NCBI GenBank assembly: GCA_023055425.1
Contig: JALGPY010000008.1
Location: forward strand, 12,185,501-12,249,500
Direction of reading: 5' to 3'
DNA length: 64,000 bases
Origin: Linanthus parryae
Lineage: Eukaryota; Streptophyta; Magnoliopsida; Ericales; Polemoniaceae
The translations under genes were made by a program, and so were the position numbers. How positions within the stretch are numbered: the first letter of the stretch is position 1; each line of letters begins with the position of its first letter. Under the pieces are notes generated by a model. That model was not told the DNA's origin. It saw only the letters and a list, made by a program, of their open reading frames with translations, and searched no databases. This document shows positions 58,650 through 64,000 of the stretch, piece after piece.

Positions 58650-59130
58650 ACCGGACATCATCTATTATCTATATTTTTCACATCTACTGTTTACGTTACA
58701 ATTTTTTTCTTTATCCTTTCTTTAGGACTGATAATTTACTATTTGGAAAAAAAGACGGTTGTTAGTTAGGGTTCACATGACAGACACCCCAACTAACACT
58801 GTAGTATATCTTCTTCTTCATCTTTATATTAAATACACATATTATATGTATACAAAAAGAAAGATGCATTTTTCCATTACACACCTAAAAGTAAATATGG
58901 CCAACTCAAAGATATAAGCTAAAAGTTTATGCTATGCTGATTTTGATTGCTAGTATTCTTCTTTGTCAAAGGTATACATATTCCAATGTGATATGTTCGA
59001 TCACATTATTGCTTGAGCATATTGATCCACTCCCATTTAATAGTTTCTTCATGTACTATGCTCCCTTTATTTTGTGCTTTGTATCTCGTTTCAATGTTAC
59101 TGCACATTGCTGCATTTCTAGTCTCTTTTT
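58650..59130. repeat. Diverged X-type repeat
   Basis: It aligns with the X core (ttagttagggttcacatgac, atattaaatacacatattat) and its downstream part (gatatgttcgatcacattat). Part of the core (about 30 bp) is missing. Confidence 0.75.
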
Positions 59131-59139
59131 CTTTTAATA

Positions 59140-59421
59140 CTCCCTCCGTCTCATAATAAGTGAATCACTTTTCTATTTTGGGAAGTCCCGAAATAATGGT
59201 CCACTTTCTTTTTTATGTTTGGAAATAGATACATTGACAAGAATTTAAAATAAAATGTACTGATAATAGTGCTAAGCTTTCAAAAATTAGAGACAATTTG
59301 TCAATGTCATCACAAAACTCAATTAAGTGTCCAACTAATGACTGTCTCTCAAAAAAATTAGGTTTCAAGAATCCTAAAAAGTTGAAGTTTCAAAAAGAGA
59401 CACATTAGGGGACGGAGGGAT
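59140..59421. repeat. Stowaway-type MITE (ctccctccgtc ends)
   Basis: It has TA on each side (59138-59139, 59422-59423) and inverted ends CTCCCTCCGTC / ATCCCTCCGTC. Related partial copies are in X at about 32400-32510, 51500-51590 and 52094-52170. Confidence 0.8.
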
Positions 59422-59429
59422 TATCAGTA

Positions 59430-60190
59430 GTATCAAACTAGTTAGTTCATTCATTTCTTGTAGACAGATATGTAGCCCACGATAAACAACAAATTCATCC
59501 TAGATATAGGATGAAGCATCCAAAGTTTTGGCAGCACTACATATGTGGTTGCACCCTCCCAGTGTGTGGCCAGAACCGATATTGTTATACTGACCAGTTT
59601 TGTTTGATATGAATCTAGGTCGTGTACGACCAGGGGCGGATGCACATGTAATGTTGTGGGGGCTATAGCCCCCACTCAACATTAAAAATTATTATTTGAC
59701 CCTATATTTTTGCATAATATACTTTAGCCCCGTTGAAATTGTGCAATAGCCCTTATCACTTAGCTTTTTGATTAAATGTTCACTCCCAAAATTTTAGCCC
59801 CACTTAGACAATATCATGAATCCTCCCCTGTGCACGACTGTCATTGTGGTATACTATACTCACCAAAAATCGTAGGGGTCGTGGTTCCACAAAGAGGACT
59901 GGCCAAACCAAGATAGTCATCCTGCAAACTCCTAACCATTCACAGCTATTAGACAACAAAATCATGCCAAGATACTTACTACTACTTGCATAAACTATCA
60001 ATATGCAATTATTCAAATTTTACAACTGTAGTAGTAGAATATGCTAGATGTGACCTTGGTACTTGTGCACTGACTTAAAATTGGCCGGGATCGTCTCCTT
60101 GCTAAAGTTGAACTCTTGTTTGACCTTCACTTTCAATTCATATTCATAATTTGCAAACCCATCAGATTTTATTCAAATCCATAACAATGT
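59430..60190. repeat. Z block, copy 1
   Basis: It is repeated in the same orientation at 62045-62835. It contains a hAT-like MITE, a halved foldback MITE, and sequence that is the reverse complement of Y positions about 200-420. No gene was seen. Confidence 0.8.
59631..59830. mobile_element. hAT-like MITE (CAGGGGCGGA)
   Basis: The ends are CAGGGGCGGATGCA and, reversed, CAGGGGAGGATTCA. The 8-bp flanks are TGTACGAC and TGCACGAC. It is 200 bp, with an internal gggggctatagccccc palindrome. Confidence 0.88.
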
Positions 60191-60790
60191 CTTTTTCACT
60201 TCTTCTGTTTACGTACAAATTATTTCTTTATCCTTGCTCTAGGACTGAAACTAATTTACTATCTGGAAAATTAAGCCGGTTGTTAGTTACGGTTCTGAGT
60301 CTCACAAGTTGAACAATACCGTCACATGACGGAGACCCCAGCTAACACTATAGTGTATCTTCTTCTTCATCCTTATATTAAATATACATATTATATGTAC
60401 ACGAAAAGAAAGATGCAACTTTCCATTAAACACTTAAAAAGTAAATCTTCTCAAACTGAAACTAATTTACTATCTGGAAAAACGAGCCGGTTGTTAGTTA
60501 CGGTTCTGAGTCTCACAAGTTAAACAATACCGTTACATGACGGAGACCCCAGCTAACACTGTAGTGTAACTTCTTCTTCATCTTTATATTAAATATACAT
60601 ATTATATGCATACGAGAAGAAAGATGCAACTTTCCATTAAACACTTAAAAGTAAATATTCTCAAGGATAGAGGCTAAAAGTTTATGCTGAGATGATTTTG
60701 ATTGCTAGAATTCTCCTTTGTCAAAGTTATACATATTCCAATGTGATATGTTTGATGACATTATTGCTTAAGCATCTTGATCCACTCTCA
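60190..60790. repeat. Two tandem diverged X-core repeats
   Basis: Two copies of the segment ggactgaaactaatttactatctgg ... ttaaacacttaaaa lie head to tail, starting near 60241 and 60459 with about 218-bp spacing. The second continues into the longer X unit. Confidence 0.8.
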
Positions 60791-60791
60791 A

Positions 60792-61940
60792 GGGTAAAAG
60801 AATTTTCCACCCTCCAATTATGGAGAAAATACATTTTGCCCCCTGATTTATGGAAAAACACGTTTTTCACCCCTGTCAGTGGATGGAGCTAACGGAATGG
60901 GCTAATGACATATTTACCCTCACATTGAAGAAAAATTACACAGGTATTTAAGTCTTTTATTCTCTCCTCCTTCTCATTTCTTCTAACCCTAACACCTATT
61001 TCTCTCTCTCTCTCCCTCCTCTGGCTACTCTCTCCACCGCCTCCCTCCTCTTCCTCCCTTCACAGCAGCAGCAACAACCTCATCCATGGATCCGACTGAG
61101 ATTTCTCGAATCAACTGAGATTTCGCTCGAATCAAAACCCAAAAGATCAAAACCTCTCCCTAGTAGCATCGTCTCTTTCTCCTCTTCCTCCTCTAGCTTC
61201 TGAATCGAAGAAACCCCCCCCCCCCCCAATCCTCTCGATCTGCTCTCTCTCTCTCCCTCTCCCGATGTTCTTGCTGTTTCTTCGCCAGAAAGACGGAATC
61301 AGAGAGAGGCGGTGTTGGAGAGATGGTGGTGGGAGACGGAGATGAGCTGCGGTTAATTCCAAGTGGGTAGCCAGGTTTGGCATCGAAAATTGAAGAAAGA
61401 GAAGTGGTTTCCCTGATTCGTTACTTTCGAAGACGAGGTAAGCGAGTGCCACAGAAAAAAATCGATTATTGTCTGAAAATTGTTGTTTGATTGATATGAA
61501 TTTGAAAAAATAGGGCTTTTTTCTTCTTCTTGTTCTTCCTCTTTGATTCGTCAGGCCTGTTGATCCTGGAAATTGGCGCTGTTATGGTGAGTGAGTGAGT
61601 GAGGTGGTGTTACTGGTGGTGTTGTTGGTGGGGATTTGGTGGTGGTGTTACTGGTGGTGTTGTTGGTGGGGATTTGGTGGCAGTGGAGGTGGTGCTCAAG
61701 AACACCAAGAACATCAAGAATTCAATAATAAACAAAAAAAAATGGTGTCATTTGTCCACAACTTGTAAGGGTAAAATGGTCACAAAAGTCAGTTGACACT
61801 CCTCCACTAACGGATTGTAACAGAAGGGTGGTATCTGTCCACCCTCCATCCACTGACGGGTGCAAAAAGTATTTTTCCATAAATCAGGGGGGTAAAATGT
61901 ATTTTCTCCATAATTGGAGGGTGGAAAATGTCTTTTACCC
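60792..61940. mobile_element. 1.15-kb TIR element (GGGTAAAAG ends)
   Basis: The ends are inverted repeats of about 95 bp starting GGGTAAAAGA (left) and GGGTAAAAGACATTTTCCAC (right, reversed). They share ccaccctccaattatggaga. The flanks agree only in their last four bases (TCAA). The interior has a pyrimidine-rich section (60950-61260), a C run (61214-61228) and a 43-bp tandem duplication. Terminal GGGTAA resembles the element at 37664, which suggests Mutator type. A captured host fragment is possible but unidentified. Confidence 0.7.
61600..61690. repeat. Two-copy GT-rich tandem repeat
   Basis: The motif gtgttactggtggtgttgtt with ggtggggatttggtgg occurs twice in tandem with a period of about 43 bp inside the TIR element. 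Confidence 0.85.
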
Positions 61941-62044
61941 AAAAATCAAATAACCAAATATTTGCATTGTTTTGTTAATCAAATAACCTGGTCAAAGTGA
62001 CCTGGGAAAGTCAAAGTAGGAAGCAAGAGAAGAAACAAATGAAG

Positions 62045-62332
62045 TATCAAACTAGTTAGTTCATACATTTCTTGTAGGCAGATATGTAGCCCACGATAAG
62101 CAACAAAGTCACCCAAGATTGAGTCATCCAAATGTTTTGTAGCAGTACATAAGTGGTTGCTACCCCCTCCCACTGGGAGGGAGCCACCCCCTCCCAGTGT
62201 GTGGCCAGAACCAATATTGTTATACTGACCAGTTTTGCTTAATAAATCTAGGTCATGTACGACCAGGGGCGGATGCACAAGAAGAATTGTAGGGGCTATA
62301 GCCCCCACTCAACTTCAAAAAATAGTAATTTG

Positions 62333-62376
<44 letters not shown>

Positions 62377-62835
62377 ATACACTTTAACCTCCACAGAAAA
62401 TGTGCAATAAACCCTTATCACTCAACTTTTTGCTTAAATTTTAATAGAAAATCCTAATCCGCCGCTGTATACGACTGTCATCGTGGTATTCTATACTCAC
62501 CAAAAGTAGTATAGGGGTCGTGAGTCCACAAGGTGGACTGGTCCAACCAAAATAGTCATCGTGCAAACTCCTAATCAGTCACATCTATGGGACAACAAAA
62601 TCATGCCAAGATTACTACTTGCAAAAACTATCAATATACAATAACTACCAAATTTTACAACCGTAGTAGAATATGCTAGATGTGACCTTGGTACTTGCGA
62701 CTTAAAATAGGTCGGCACATGCAGATTGTCCTTGCGAAAGCTGTACTCTTGTTTGAATTTTACTTCAAATTTTAATCATAATCTGCAAACCCATCAAATT
62801 TTACTCAAATCCATAACAGTATCTAAAAAATGGAC
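62045..62835. repeat. Z block, copy 2
   Basis: This is the second copy of the block at 59430-60190. It has extra sequence near 62165-62195 (ccctcccactgggaggg) and an AT microsatellite inside its MITE. Confidence 0.8.
62264..62467. mobile_element. hAT-like MITE in Z2
   Basis: It is the counterpart of 59631-59830, with flanks TGTACGAC and TATACGAC and ends CAGGGGCGGATGCA / CAGCGGCGGATTAG. An (AT)n run lies at about 62336-62374. Confidence 0.85.
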
Positions 62836-62991
62836 ATCGACAGTCGTATTCAACAAGTGACTCAGCTGGGCACTTGAATATTTGTTTCGTTAATTGCTTT
62901 TCTGCGTATTTTTTATTTTACTGTTTTAGTGAAAACAACTGTTGAGAAAACAATTCACCTGGTTTTCTGTTTTTTATAATTGCTCTAATAG

Positions 62992-63292
62992 GATAAGTTT
63001 GGTACGACTTATTTGCAACTTAAGCCGACTTATTAGCTTATGTCCAAAAAGTCTACGACAAAAAAGATGAAGAAAAAGATGTGTGTTTTGTGTAAAAGTT
63101 GTTTAGTTTAAAAGTTCTAAAAAGGATTCAAAACCCCAACTTTTATTAAGTTCATTTTACACTATGAACTTATAAGTTCAAGTCAAAAGTTCATCTTATA
63201 TAAGTCACACATCAAACACTACTTATAAGTTGTCTTCAACTTATAATCCAGAATTGACTTACAGCAGATTATAAGTCATACCAAACCCCCTA
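62992..63292. repeat. Foldback MITE (GTTTGGTA ends)
   Basis: The left AGTTTGGTACGACTTA and right (reversed) GGTTTGGTATGACTTA ends form an imperfect inverted repeat, and the interior is rich in acttataagt motifs. The target duplication is unclear. Confidence 0.6.
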
Positions 63293-63305
63293 GACTCCAA
63301 AGACT

Positions 63306-63580
63306 CTTAGAGCATCTCCAGCCATCCTCCATTTCTCCATATTTGGTGAATAATGTAAAGATTTTAGCCTCCAACCTCAGATATCTAATTCTAAGATTCA
63401 CCAGAATTATGGAGATTTTTTTAGGCCTCCAATCATATTTGACCAAAAAAATTCCTTTCTCCATTTCTCCATTCTCCGTCATCGTCTATTTCTCCATAAA
63501 AATCTTCATTCTCCATTTCTTCTTTGGAGGAAAAAAAAATGGAAATTGGAGATTCTCCTCCATTTCATCGATTAGTGTGC
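63306..63580. repeat. gagcatctcca-type repeat segment
   Basis: It begins agagcatctccagccatcct, a common plant TIR start, and has several tttctccat motifs. The right end was not fixed. No gene was seen. Confidence 0.4.
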
Positions 63581-63610
63581 AAAAAATATTTTGGCTCTAA
63601 TTGTGTGTTT

Positions 63611-63750
63611 TAGTAATTGAAAAGTATGAATATTACGTATAATTACTATTAACAATATTAATAGTAATGTATTAGTAATTGAAAAGTATGAATATTATGT
63701 ATTAGTAATTGAAAAGTATGACTATTACGTATAATAATCAACGTATGTCG
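63611..63750. repeat. Short tandem repeat tagtaattgaaaagtatgaa
   Basis: Three copies of tagtaattgaaaagtatga start at about 63611, 63673 and 63703, each followed by attacgta or attatgta. Confidence 0.85.
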
Positions 63751-63915
63751 TTTATTATGAAGAAAAGAGGACAATATATAAATATTATTCTGTTTAACTT
63801 ATAAATAAAATTAAAATTAACCTATTGAACATAATTCGTCCTTATTATAAAAATTAAATGAACACATACAAATATTACTTAATGAGAATGTCATATACAA
63901 ACAAAAGAAGTAAAA

Positions 63916-64000
63916 GACACCTTCACCCTCTCAAGTTGGACGCAGAGACATTTTCACCTCCTTCTAGTTTGGGAAATTACACTTTCACCCCTTCAGTTTG
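63916..64000. mobile_element. TIR arm cut by the window edge
   Basis: It has repeated ttcacc(c)c motifs at about 30-bp spacing, with cttctagtttggg and ccccttcagttt, the same design as the arms of the element at 37664-38218. The window ends before the other arm. Confidence 0.55.

Noticed and set aside
61147..61452. 101-codon minus-strand frame with a Gly/Arg-rich end
   Set aside because: It runs through a homopolymer C tract and a TC-rich stretch and shows no known domain.

Overview
The window is nuclear DNA of a flowering plant, most likely a eudicot. It is AT-rich, carries plant Ty1/copia and Ty3/gypsy (Tat-type) retrotransposons, a Helitron, MULE-like and hAT-like elements and many MITEs, and has one plant-type lectin gene. 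I cannot name the species. No tRNA, rRNA or CRISPR array was seen.

The framework is a tandem duplication of a unit of roughly 9-10 kb, written here as Y+X. Y1 is about 1-7500, X1 about 16755-34518, Y2 34519-42425, X2 48353-53470, and Y3 53471-54366 (cut short). Copies are still alignable by eye, and each has been split by different insertions. One copy therefore often gives the empty site for an insertion in another. This fixes the ends of four elements: the LTR element at 4053-6030, the Helitron at 36571-39804, the MULE at 42426-48352 and the copia at 17479-30851.

The Y unit holds a gene for a two-lectin-domain (amaranthin/agglutinin) plus aerolysin-like pore-forming protein on the minus strand. 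The Y2 copy (40692-42107, 471 codons) is open from end to end and has a TATA box. The Y1 copy (about 6096-6960) is a pseudogene. It has lost the 5' UTR, start codon and first lectin domain, carries a one-base frameshift, and has an LTR element inserted just beyond its 3' end.

Between Y1 and X1 is a four-level nest or near-nest: a MULE-like TIR element (7921-16625) contains a decayed copia (8599-16323), which contains a deleted Tat-type gypsy (9310-14681). X1 is split by a second copia (17479-30851), whose RNase H region is split by a young, nearly complete copia on the other strand (21457-29948).

The right part (54367-64000) leaves the tandem array. It holds MITEs, a roughly 100-bp minisatellite, one frameshifted exon resembling plant NPC1, further diverged X-type repeats, a duplicated roughly 0.8-kb block (Z), a 1.15-kb TIR element and the start of another TIR arm at the window edge. 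The only candidate functional host gene I can support is the lectin-pore protein at 40692-42107.
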